Below, one piece after another: positions 1 to 11,094 of a stretch of 64,000 bases of DNA; position 1 is the first letter of the stretch; the number at the start of each line of letters is the position of its first letter. Made by a program: the position numbers and the translations under genes. The notes under the pieces are model-generated. The model searched no databases and was not told where the DNA came from. It worked only from the letters and a program-made list of their open reading frames with translations. The DNA comes from Salvelinus alpinus (lineage: Eukaryota; Chordata; Actinopteri; Salmoniformes; Salmonidae), in contig NC_092094.1 of NCBI RefSeq assembly GCF_045679555.1, positions 17,941,905 through 18,005,904 of the forward strand, written 5' to 3'.

Positions 1-1113
<1,113 letters not shown>

Positions 1114-2044
1114 TATATATATAATTTTTTTTAAATGGCACGAGACTCCTTTCTTATTCATGCCCATCTCAGTGAACAAATCTATTGCAGAGGCTGTGGG
1201 GATGGCACAGTCCAAGAAGGGGAGGGTGGCTAAAATGTACAGCTCTCTCCAGAATGCGCTCTCTCCCGTCATTGTGTGCACATTCAATGTTTCATAACTT
1301 CGCGTGAATGGTTTGCGTTTGATTGTGAGTGTCTATCAATTCCCCATTACATATATCACCATTTACCGCTAATTCATAATCTACAATATTTGTTTGGTTA
1401 TGGTCATTTCTGTTTATGTATTCAATATATTATTCCATTATTTTACCTTTCTCAGTCAGAGTAAACACATTTGCAGAGCGCACAACCTATGCTTGTGAAA
1501 AACAGGTTTTGGTTTATTTCATTCCATTTACAAGTTGTCAATTTAGTCATTGTCTTTTTGTTTGGAGCGCTCCTGTCAATGTTGATTAACGACGTGCACC
1601 TGATTAGCCATAGAAGTTGGCCTATAGGTTACCTAGCCTGCCCGCAAATGTAGGCATATAAATGTGCCCATTTGGTGATCTGATAGTAATTGTGACCTGT
1701 TTCAGGATGCAAGGCATATGTTGCATGTCACTACTTCACAGGAGAGGCATTTAAACAGAAAATTAAGTGTTCTTGGGCAGAAATGCCTTCTGGAACATGT
1801 GAACTTTCATGTGCCTTAATAACAAATGTGTATGCCACCTGTAAATACTAATAAAATGTTTAAAATTACAAGCCTAATTGGTTTAGACACAGAAAACGAC
1901 AGGAACCTTCCAGCTAGACATGATTGCTGAGATAATGGACATGAGTTCGGATTGGTCTGCCATGTAGCTCGCTTCTGTCTATAACATGAGCTGCTCAGTA
2001 TGCGTCAATAATCTTTTCTTCCTCAGCTTTTTTGAAAGATATCA

Positions 2045-2442
2045 TGAAGAACTGCAAAAGTGTTGCTACTGCTCTTAATGTTGCTGCTCTGAATTTAACA
2101 GGCGCTATCAACAAATTCAAGATCAGTGGGAAGAAGTTGTGATGGACTACTTTCTGTAGGACGACCATGCCATGCTCGTACCATGCTGAAAATGTATCAA
2201 ACGATGAGGAAATTCCTGATTTAGGTAAAAACACTTATTTGAACCAGACATTGTAGAGTCTTCTGATGACAGTTATTGGGAAGAAACGGCGTGTAGTCAC
2301 GGACAAAGTTGACCGAGGGAGTCAAAAAGATAAGTTAGAAGGCTGTTGTATAAAATACCTGTCTCCGGATTATGTCTTCAAACTAAGGGCAACAATGGCA
2401 TCCATGAGAGCAGGAGAAGCGTTCATCCATGTATATGGGTAA
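2045..2442 (+). other. Unassigned degenerate coding-like remnant
   Basis: One plus frame from 2044 reads MKNCKSVATALNVAALNLTG and stays open for 32 codons. After about 2245 another reads EPDIVESSDDSYWEET and meets a stop. A one-base shift then gives KYLSPDYVFKLRATMASMRA, ending at GGGTAAGAG, which looks like a splice donor (2440-2448). The composition looks protein-like and the breaks look like decay. I do not recognise the family. It could be an old gene or transposon remnant, or chance. Confidence 0.22.
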
Positions 2443-2764
2443 GAGTCTAGTTACATTTTCAGATATTATATGTTTAGAATTTCATAAGAAGGTAGTTATT
2501 GCAAGTTAAAGCGAACTGTCAGCTACTAACGTTAGCTGGCTGGCTTGCTAACGTTACGAATAACATTACTACACAGATCATACACGCATCTCAGTTTGCC
2601 ATTTGCATTGCTAGTTATAGCCTAATGTTAGCTAGCTAGCTAACATTGAACCTAGCTTGATAGCTTTAGCTACCAGCAGATTCATGCATGGTAGTAACGT
2701 TACAAATTGGGATTATGGTTCATTGTTAAGATAGCCAACTACATGTCTAAACAAAAAAAGAATC

Positions 2765-2850
2765 CACTATGCACGTAACCATTTCACTGTAAAGATTACA
2801 CTTTCTTTATCCTGTGCATGTGACAAATAAACTTTGATTTTATTTGATAT
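2765..2850 (+). repeat. Retroelement 3'-tail-like fragment
   Basis: Contains 'tttcactgt' followed by 'gtgcatgtgacaaataaa' and an AT-rich run. A close relative lies at 30130-30195 inside a dkk3 intron ('tttcactgtacttgtgcacgtgacattaaaa'). The pattern resembles the 3' tail of a widespread teleost retroelement. No coding part is attached in either copy. Confidence 0.5.
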
Positions 2851-3637
2851 AATGTGTGTTTACCAGAGATTGTAATGTGAAGAACATGAACTGCAAGTCA
2901 AATTAGGATATAAATGTTAGACCAACGAGACAGTGTCCAAGTTCTACAATGCTCTGGTAGAATGCCCTGCTTTTATTTCGTCACACTCACAACCATAAGC
3001 TATTTTCTGTAATTAGCTCACCATTAACTTTTAAATAATGATTTTAGTTTAGTTTATTTCCTGTAATAATTAATAAAAATTAGCTAAAGTTGTCATGACT
3101 CTCCTGTGAGGATCCAAATAGGTCAGATCAGCTTTGCAATAATATGCAATAAATAACTTCAACTGGATATCGGGAGACTGCAGAGGAGAACAACAGAGGA
3201 ACCATTTTGGACAATCAAAGCCTTACAAGCGTTCCCGCGAAAACCCCAATTCCAAGGAGGACCCGCTCAGAGAGATACAAAGCGAACCAAGGCATTTTCA
3301 CGTAAATGCATTCATGATTTCTTACTCCAAGTGGGTGGCGGTTCGTGTAGAAAGTATAAGTGAGTAGTTTCTAAATGTACCAACGTTAAGTGTCTCTGTC
3401 CCTCTCTCTCACTATGTCTTTTGTAACAAGCAGCCATATTGTTGTCAGTCCACTAGGGACCTGTTTCTAAAGTATTACGTGTGTATGTTTATCCTGTGTA
3501 ACCATTTAGTTAGCAAGTAAATAAATTAAACCAATTTGTGTAGTACTGAATCATAAGTGAGGCTCAGGTTTTTGCAGATGCAAGGAGGTTTACAACTGTT
3601 CAGAATGATGACATGATACGAGGTTATGATTAATAAG

Positions 3638-4683
3638 TTAACCTCTCTTGGGTACATGAGACGTTAGCGTCCCACCTCTTCAACACCCAGTGAAACTGCT
3701 GGGTGCCAAATTCAAATACAGAAATACTCATTATAAAAATTCAGAAAACAAAACATATTTTACATAGGTTTAAAAAAGAACTTCTTGTGAATCCAACCAC
3801 GGTGTCAGATTTAAAAAATGCTTTACAGCGAAAGCATACCATACGATTATTTGAGAACATAGCCCAGCAGACAAATCATTACAAACAGTAACCAGCCAAG
3901 TAGAAGAGTTACACAAGTCAGAAATAGAGATAAAATGAATCCCTTACCTTTGATGATCTTCATATGGTTGCACTCAGCAGACATTAAATTACTCAATAAA
4001 TGTTCCTTTTGTTCGATAAAGTCTCTTCATATCCAAAAACCTCAGTTTTGTTCGCACGTTTTCTTCAGTAATCCACAGGCTCAAATGCAGTCAAAACAGG
4101 CAGACAAAAAATCCAAACTGTATCCGTAAAGTTCATAGAAACATGTCAAACGATGTTTATATTCAATCCTCAGGTTGTTTTTAGCCTAAATAATCGTTAA
4201 AATTTCAACCGGACAATAACGTTGTCAATATAAAAGGTAAACAAGAAAGGCACTCTCTCGGTCGCACGCATGAAAAAGCTCTGTGATACTTTAGGGTCCA
4301 CTCATTCAGACTGCTCTTACTTCCTCATTTTTCAGAATACAAGCCTGAAACAATTTCTAAAGACTGTTGACATCTAGTGGAAGGCATAGGAACTGCAATT
4401 TGAGTCCTAAGTCAATGGATACTGTAATGGCATTGAATAGAAAACTACAAACCCCCCAAAAAAAGACTTCCCGAATGGATTTTTCTCAGGTTTTCGCCTG
4501 CCAAATCAGTTCTGTTATACTTAGACACTATTTTAACAGTTTTGGAAACTTTAGAGTGTTTTCTATCCAGATCTACCAGTTATATGCATATCATATCTTC
4601 TGGGCCCGAGAAGCAGGCAGTTTAATTTGAGCATGCTTTTCATCCAAAATTCCGAATGCTGCCCCCTACCCTAGAGAAGTTAA
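3638..4683 (-). mobile_element. TTAA-flanked non-autonomous DNA element (copy 1)
   Basis: TTAA stands at 3638-3641 and again at 4680-4683. Inside, the two ends are imperfect inverted repeats: 'cctctcttgggta..' at the left and, read in reverse, 'cttctctagggtaggggg' at the right. The element is homologous, in opposite orientation, to the one at 42410-43847. Both carry the '..ttccactagatgtcaacagtct..' stretch and the 'gggggcagcat' end. No transposase is encoded. TTAA target duplication is typical of piggyBac and Kolobok superfamilies, so it was probably mobilised in trans by one of these. I assign it to the salmonid repeat with this terminus from memory. Confidence 0.8.
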
Positions 4684-5520
4684 CTGTTTATGGATGTAAT
4701 AGGTAGACCTTTAGAGTTAAATTTGGGAGATGGTAACTCTTTAAAGAACCGCTCTCGTGGTGCCCCAGATCCTAATGAGTTAATTGTTACATGATGAATT
4801 TAAAATTGGGTAACAATTAAACATATTTAAATTGTTTAGATTCATTAATCTGAAGAGTGTTATGTAAGTAAAGTCACGACAACGTTGTCAGCTATGATAT
4901 GGCGATTATTTTAAATGACAAGCCAGCTAGGTTAACATTAGCTAGCTAGCTAACAAGCTAGGTGGCTGACAAAACATTACGGTGGAAGCAAATGTAAGTA
5001 GTTATAACGTCATAATGAGTCAAGCAAAACATGTACAATTGAGAGGAATATGTTAATTAATGTAGAGACAAATGTTTGTGCATATTTTGTCATGAAGTTA
5101 ATTAACAAGAATCGCTATTTAGCAAGTTAGCTGAATATCTAACATTAGCCAGCTAGCTAGCTAGTGTTATGACATGAGAATGAATTTATAATTTGTGTTG
5201 TTTAATGTTTTAGGGACTTCGGAGAAAACCAGGCTGTCGTCTTGTGAAACAGTGGATGTAAAGAATCTAGCTAGCTAAAGCATTGTGCAAAATGAATGTA
5301 CAATTGTGTTAGCTTGCCTTGCTTATATTTGCCATGCAATACAGCTGAAGTAACATAAATAGCTAACTATTTATTTGCTTATTGTGTAGTGGAGGATAAA
5401 AATAACTATGTGCCTATGGATGTGTAGCTGGCTAAAGTATGTAGCCGATCTGTGTATGGACCCTAAAACGTTTGGTATGAATATTAGTTCAGAACCTATG
5501 AAACTCAGCTATCATAGTTG
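4684..5520. other. Gap with no recognised gene
   Basis: AT-rich sequence with repeated GCTAGC palindromes (about 4938-4962, 5150-5165, 5265-5280). No exon, RNA gene or mobile element end was identified. Confidence 0.5.
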
Positions 5521-5879
5521 TTTTTTATTTATTTATTTCACCTTTATTTACCAGGTAGGACAGTTGAGAACAAGTTCGCATTTACAACTGAGACCTGGCC
5601 AAGGTAAAGCAAAGCAGTGCGACACAAACACAGGGTTACACAAACAAACGTACAGTCAATAACACAATGGAAAAAAAGTATATGTACAGTGTGTGCAAAT
5701 GCAATAAGATTAGGGAGGTAAGGCAATAAATAGGCCAGAGGCAAAATAATTAAAACTTTTCATTAACACTGGAGAAATAGATGTGCAGATGATGTGTGAA
5801 AGAAGAGATACTGGGGTGCAAAAGAGCACAAAAAATAATAATATGGGGATGAGGTATTTGGGTGTGCTATTTACAGATG

Positions 5880-7165
5880 GGCTGTGTACAGGTACAGTAA
5901 CCTGCTCTGACAGCTGATGCTTAAAGTTAGTGAGGGAGATATGAGTCTCCAGCTTCAGAGATTTTTTCAATTCGTTCCAGTCATTGGCAGCAGAGAACTG
6001 GAAGGAAAGGAGGCCAAAGGAAGTGTTGGCTTTGGGGATGACCAGTGCAATATACCTGCTGGAGCGCATGCTACGGGTGGGTGTTGCTATGGTGACCAGT
6101 GAGCTGAAATAAGGTGGGGCTTTACCTAGCAAAGACTTATAGATGACCTGGAACCAGTGGGTTTGGCGACGAATATGTAGCGAGGGCCAGCCAACGAGAG
6201 CATACAGGTCGCAGTGGTGGGTAGTATATGGGGCTTTGGTGACAAAATGGATGGCACTGTGATAGACTGCATCCAATTTAATGAGTAGGGTGTTGGAGGC
6301 TATTTTGTAAATGACATCGCCGAAGTCAAGGATCGGTAGGATAGTCAGTTTTACGAGGGTATGTTTGACAGCATGAGTGAAGAGGAAGCCAGTTCTAGAT
6401 TTAATTTTGGATTGGAGATGCTTAATGTGAGTCTGGAAGGAGAGTTCACAGTCTAACCAGACACCTAGAATATGTGGACAACTACAAATACCTAATTCAG
6501 AACCGTCCAGAGTAGTGATGCTAGTCGGGCGGGTGGGTGCGGGCAGCAATCAGTTGAAGAGCATGCATTTAGTTTTACTAGCATTTAAAAGCAGCTGGAG
6601 GTCACGGAAGGAGAGTTGTATGGTATTGAAGCTCGTTTGGAGGTTTGTCAACACCCTGTCCAATGAAGGGCCAGATGTATACAGCATGGTGTCATCTGCG
6701 TAGACGTGGATCAGAGAATCACCAGCAGTAAGAGCAACATCATTGATGTATACAGAGAAGAGTCGGCCCGAGAATTGAACCCTGTGGCACCCTCATAGAG
6801 ACTGCCAGAGGTCCGGACAACAGGCCCTCCGATTTGACACACTGAACTCTATCTGAGAAGTAGTTGGTGAACCAGGAGAGGCAGTCATTTGAGAAACCAA
6901 GGCTGTTGAGTCTGCCGATAAGAACGTGGTGATTGACAGAGTCGAAAGCCTTGGCCAGATCGATGAAGACAGCTGCACAGTACAGTCTTTTATCGATGGC
7001 AGTTATGATATCGTTTAGGACCTTGAGCGTATCTGAGGGAAACACATGACCAGCTCGGAAACCAGATTGCATAGTGGAGAAGGTACAGTGGGATTCGAAA
7101 TGATCGGTGATCTGTTTGTTGACTTGGCTTTCGAAGATTTTAGAAAGGCAGGGCAGGATGGATAT
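5880..7165 (-). pseudogene. LINE reverse transcriptase, C-terminal part
   Basis: Minus-strand reading shows the palm region AVFIDLAKAFDSVNHHVLI (about 6905-6965), VPQGSILGPTLL (about 6750-6790), then the catalytic YADD box encoded at 6691-6702 within DSLIHVYADDTMLYTS. The thumb and C-terminal region follows (5880-6549: KLDAVYHSA, RRQTHWFQVIYKSLLGKAPP, FSAANDWNELKKSLK). The frame shifts between 6740 and 6550, where 'VPQGSILGPTLLCIHQ' runs out of frame. Intact enzymes of this family copy the LINE RNA at a nicked target. This copy is disrupted by frameshifts and by the Tc1 on its 5' side. Confidence 0.88.
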
Positions 7166-7166
7166 A

Positions 7167-8531
7167 CAGTTGAAGTCGGAAGTTTACATACACCTTAGAC
7201 AAATAAACTGGGTTTAAATGTTTCACAATTCCTGACATTTAATCCTAGTAAAAATTCCCTGTCTTAGGTCAGTTAGGATCACACCTTAATTTTATGAATG
7301 TGAAATGTCAGAGTAATAGCAGAGAGAATGATTTATTTCAGCTTTTATTTCTTTCATCACATTCCCAGTGGGTCAGAAGTTTACATACACTCAATTAGTA
7401 TTTGGTAGCATTGCCTTTAAATTGTTTAACTTGGGTCAAATGTTTCAGGTAGCCTCCCACAAGCTTCCCACAATAAGTTGGGTGAATTTTGGCCCATTCC
7501 TCCTGACAGAGCTGGTTTAACGGAGTCAAGTTTGTAGGCTTCCTTGCTCGCACACGCTTTTCCAGTTCTGCCTACACATTTTCTATAGGGTTGAGGGCAG
7601 GGCTTTGTGATGGCCACTCCAATACCTTGACTTTGTCCTTAAGCCATTTTGCCACAACTTTGGAAGTATGCTTGGGGTCATTGTCCATTTGGAAGACCCA
7701 TTTGCGACCAAATCTTTAACTTCCTGACTGATGTCCTGAGATGTATATATATATCCACATCATTTTCCTACCTCATGATGCCATCTATTTTGTGAAGTGC
7801 ACCAGTCACTCCTGCAGCAAAGATCCCCACTGATGCTGCCACCCCCCATGCTTCACAGTTGGGATGGTGTTCTTCGGCTTGCAAGCCTCCCCCGTTTTCC
7901 TCCAAACATAACCATGGTCATTCTGGCCAAACAGTTCTATTTTTGTTTCATCAGACCAGAGGACATTTCTCCAATAAGTACGTTCTTTGTCCCCATGTGC
8001 AGTTGCAAATCGTAGTCTGGCTTTTTTATAGTGGCTTCTTCCTTGCTGAGCGGCCTTTCAGGTTATGTCGATATAGGACTCGTTTTACTGTGGATATAGA
8101 TACTTGTGTACCTGTTTCCTCCAGCATCTTCACAAGGTCCTTTGCTGTTGTTCTGGGATTGATTTGCACTTTCGCACCAAAGTACGTTCATCTCTAGGAG
8201 AATGTGCCTCCTTCCTGAGCGGTATGACGGCTGCGTGGTCCCATGGTGTTTATACTTGCATACTATTGTATGAATGTGGTACCTTCAGGTGTTTGGAAAT
8301 TGCTCCCAAGGACGAACCAGACTTGTGGAGGTCCACAGTTATTTTCTGAGGTCTTGGCTGATTTCTTTTGATTTTCCCATGATGTCAAGCAAAGAGGCAC
8401 TGAGTTTGAAGGTAGACCTTGAAATACATCCACAGGTACACCTCCAATTGACTCAAATTATGTCAATTAGAAATTTGTGGAGTGGTTGAAAACAAGTTTT
8501 AATGACTCCAACCTAAGTGTATGTAAACTTC
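7167..8531 (-). mobile_element. Sleeping Beauty-type Tc1 element, one end damaged
   Basis: The left end at 7167 begins cagttgaagtcggaagttta after TA (7165-7166), the terminus of the salmonid Tc1 group from which Sleeping Beauty was reconstructed. A second, inner repeat 'gtcagaagtttacatacac' lies at about 7373-7391, giving the IR/DR architecture of that group. At the other end only part of the outer repeat is left (about 8513-8531, 'aagtgtatgtaaacttc'). Its last bases are missing and the inner repeat is absent. The sequence jumps at about 8468 from just upstream of the transposase start directly to the outer repeat. The insertion sits inside the LINE reverse transcriptase. Confidence 0.92.
7395..8380 (-). 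pseudogene. Sleeping Beauty-type Tc1 transposase, inactivated
   Basis: The minus-strand ATG at 8380 opens [13 protein letters not shown] and the frame family ends at TAA 7395-7397 (..GNATKY). Several indels break it: in the region coding the second DNA-binding helix (about 8170-8215), at about 7740-7760 where a TATATATATA run replaces coding sequence, and elsewhere. Segments matching the paired-like DNA-binding domain, the DETKIELFG catalytic block (about 7925-7960) and the C-terminal SPxLNPIEN block (about 7560-7620) can be followed in different frames. An intact enzyme would bind the IR/DR repeats and excise the element. This copy cannot. Confidence 0.88.
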
Positions 8532-8990
8532 AGTGTCTCCCACTTTGAAGAGGGGGATGACCGCGGCTGCTTTCCAATCTTTGAGTATCTCAGACAATAC
8601 GAAAGAGAGGTTGAACAGGCTAGTAATAGGGGTTTCAACAATTTTGGCGGATAATTTTAGAATGAGAGGGTCCAGATTGTCTAGCCCAGATGATTTATAG
8701 GGATCCAGATTTTGCAGCTCTTTCAGAACATCAGCTATCTGGATTTGGGTGAAGGAGAAGCGGGGGGGGGGGGGCTTGGGCAAGTTGCTGCAGGGGGTGC
8801 AGAGCTGTTGGCCGGGGTAGCCAGGTGGAAAGCATGGCCAGCAGTGGAAAAATGCTTTTGAAATTATCGATTATTGTAGATTTATCGGTGGTGACAGTGT
8901 TTCCTAGCCTTAGTGCAGTGGGCAGCTGGGAGGAGGTGCTCTTATTCTCCATGGACTTTACAGTGTCCCAAAACTTTTTGGAATTAGTGC
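8532..8990 (-). pseudogene. LINE reverse transcriptase, N-terminal part
   Basis: The minus strand reads IADVLKELQNLDPYKSSGLD, then DNLDPLILKLSAKIV, then LKDWKAAAVIPLFKVGD. This is the fingers region of a LINE reverse transcriptase (the P-K-S-x-G-x-D and W-K-x-A-x-V-x-P-L-F-K motifs). It ends abruptly at 8532 where the Tc1 begins. The reading continues on the far side of the Tc1 at 7165 with a segment corresponding to ISILPCLSKIFESQ. A run of 14 G near 8761-8774 lies in the frame and probably breaks it. Confidence 0.85.
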
Positions 8991-9309
8991 TACAGGATGC
9001 AAATTTCTGAAAAATTTCTGAAAAAGTGGGCCAGGTCGATTAGAAAGGCCTGCTCGCTGAAGTGTTTCAGGGAGCGTTTGACAGTGATGAGTGGAGGTCG
9101 TTTGACCGCAGACCCATTTCGGATGCAAGCAATGAGGCAGTCATCGCTGAGATCCTGGTTGAAGACCACAGAGGTGTATTTAGAGGGAAAGTTGGTTAGG
9201 ATGATATCTGAGGGTGCCCGTGTTTACGGCTTTGGGGTGGTACCTGGTAGGTTCATTGATAATTTGTGTGAGATTGAGGGCATCAAGCTTAGATTGTAGG
9301 ATGGCTGGG

Positions 9310-9665
9310 GTGTTAAGCATGTTCCAGTTTAGGTTGCCTAGCAGCACGAGCTGAAGATAGATGGGGGGAAATCAGTTCACATATGGTGTCCAGAGCACAG
9401 CTGGTGGCAGAGGGTGGTCTATAGCAGGCGGCAACAGTGAGAGACTTGCTTTTAGAGAGGTGGATTTTTAAAAGTATAAGTTCAAATTGCTTGGGTACAG
9501 ACCTGGATAGGACAGAACTCTGCAGGCTATATTTGCAGTACATTGCAACACCGCCCCCTTTGGCCGTTCTATCTTGTCTGAAAATGTTGTAGTTAGGGAT
9601 GGAAATGTCCGAATTTTTGGTGGTCTTCCTAAACCAGGATTCAGACATGACTAGAACATCCGGGT
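9310..9665 (-). pseudogene. LINE APE-type endonuclease fragment
   Basis: The minus strand from about 9660 reads VMSESWFRKTTKNSDIS, then FRQDRTAKGGGVAMYCKYSL and LTVAACYRPPSA. These are the conserved blocks of apurinic-endonuclease-like domains of LINEs (SESW, DR..GGGVA, CYRPP). The stretch 8990-9310 toward the reverse transcriptase contains stops. There is a frameshift at about 9670 relative to the upstream 2A-containing frame. In an active element this domain nicks the genomic target. Here it is broken. Confidence 0.87.
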
Positions 9666-9805
9666 TGGCAGTGTGCTAAAGCAGTGAATAAAACAAACTT
9701 AGGGAGGAGGCTTCTAATGTTAACATGCATGGAACCAAGGCTATTACGGTTACAGAAGTCATCAAAAGAGAGCGCCTGGGGAATAGGAGTGGAGCTAGGC
9801 ACTGC

Positions 9806-9832
9806 AGGGCCTGGATTCACCTCTACATCACC
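9806..9832 (-). other. 2A-like ribosome-skipping motif in LINE ORF
   Basis: The minus strand codes GDVEVNPGP, an exact fit to the 2A consensus D-(V/I)-E-x-N-P-G-P. It is preceded by the hydrophobic run LILILLCSS, as in known 2A peptides. It is in frame with the upstream short ORF (9890-10219), separated from it only by a TGA at 9890-9892. It precedes the endonuclease. 2A sequences are known to separate polypeptides co-translationally in some RNA viruses and some APE-type LINEs. Activity of this one is inference. Confidence 0.7.
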
Positions 9833-9889
9833 AGAGGAACAGAGGAGGATTAGGATAAGGGTACAGCTAAAAGCTATGAGAATTGGTCG

Positions 9890-10219
9890 TCAAGAACGTC
9901 CGGAATAGAGATTAAAAGTAGGTTTCTGGGTGCGATAAAATAGCTTCAAGGTATAATGTACGGACAAAGGTATGGTAGGATGTGAATACAGTGGAGGGAA
10001 ACCTAGGTATTGAGTGATGAGAGAGATATTGTCTCTAGAAACATCATTGAAACCAGGTGATGTCATCGCATGTGTGGGTGGTGGAACTGAAAGGTTGGAT
10101 AAGGTATAATGAGCAGGGCTAGAGGCTCTACAGTGAAATAAGCCAATAAACACTAACCAGAACAGCAATGGACAAGGCATATTGACATTAAGGAGAGGCA
10201 TGCTTAGTCGAGTGATCAC
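9890..10219 (-). pseudogene. LINE N-terminal ORF with hydrophobic segment, upstream of 2A
   Basis: An open minus-strand stretch of 109 codons begins MITRLSMPLLNVNMPCPLLF and carries one hydrophobic segment (about residues 16-30, PCPLLFWLVFIGLFHC). It ends at a TGA 19 codons before the 2A-like motif, in the same frame. In an intact element this frame probably ran on through the 2A peptide into the endonuclease. Such a segment could act as a signal or membrane anchor. No zinc knuckle or RNA-binding motif is visible. Confidence 0.5.
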
Positions 10220-11094
10220 AAGGGTAGAGTGAGTAGTGAGGTTGGTGGGGTAACAGCGATTCAGACAGCTAGCCGGGCCATCGGTAGCAAGCTAGCATAG
10301 GATGGAGGTCTGTTTTTAGCCACCTCGTGCGTTCCCGTCAGTAGATTAGTGGGGTTCCGTGTGGTAGAGGGGATCAATCCAATTGGCAAAATAGATATAG
10401 TTATAGTGACCCCCAAAAAATTGTCCGATAGACCTATTCAGATAGCAGCCGATAAGACAGCTAACGATTAGCGGGCCGCAGATGGGCGTTCAGGTAACGT
10501 CGCGACGGAAGGGCCAGTTGGATAACTCCCTCGGGCAGATAACGTCGGTAGTCCAGTCATGAAGGCCCGGTGGGGCTCCGCATCGGCAGTAAAACGGGTT
10601 CTGATAGGTGATTGTAGCCCAGGAGTGGCTGATGGAACTCTTCAGCTGGCTAGCTCCGGAATAATTGATGTTTGCTCCGGGATCGACATAAGCCAATAGT
10701 CACACGGATAAGCAGCTAGCTAGCTGCGAGATCCAGGTGTAAATATCCAGAGCTTGCGGTTGAAATCCGGGGATATGGAGAGAAAAATAGGTCCGGTACG
10801 TTCTGGTCTGAGTCGCGTTTTACAAAACTGGCGATAGCTTTTCGAGCTAAAGGATAGCTGATGACCACAAACCGTGGTTAGCTGAATACTAACATTAGCC
10901 AGTAAACTGGCTAGCTTCTGGCTAGCTTTTTTACATTTTATATTGGTGAGGCGGGTTGCAGGAGAGTGTTTAGAAGTTGAGTTTTTGGAAAAGAAAATAT
11001 ATAAAAGATATGCGAAGAAAGATGTAAATATATATATACACACGGGACATGACTAGACGAGGACAAAGGACATCTGACTGCTATGCCATCTTGG

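Larger units (their letters stand above)
1114..3637. other. Gap with no recognised gene
   Basis: AT-rich sequence with many stops. It holds a degenerate coding-like patch (2045-2450), a cluster of palindromic GCTAGC/AACGTTA motifs (2525-2705) and a LINE-tail-like segment (2765-2850). I recognise no complete exon. The open stretch on the minus strand at 994-1287 has no known similarity and overlaps the Tc1 end. Confidence 0.5.
5521..11094 (-). mobile_element. Long non-LTR retrotransposon (APE-type LINE), split by a Tc1 insertion
   Basis: Read on the minus strand, the element starts near 11094 (revcomp of '..gccatcttgga'). It has a long 5' region rich in GCTAGC, then a short ORF with a hydrophobic segment, a 2A-like motif, an APE-type endonuclease and a reverse transcriptase. 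It ends at about 5521 in an (AAAT)n-like tail. A Sleeping Beauty-type Tc1 at 7167-8531 interrupts the reverse transcriptase. Without it the LINE is about 4.2 kb, close to full length. A 5'-truncated sister copy lies at 33739-34520. It belongs to the jockey/CR1/L2 assemblage, but the exact clade cannot be fixed by eye. Confidence 0.9.

Noticed and set aside
5917-6703. Plus-strand genes in the LINE (5917-6102, 6515-6703)
   Set aside because: Antisense shadows of the reverse transcriptase.
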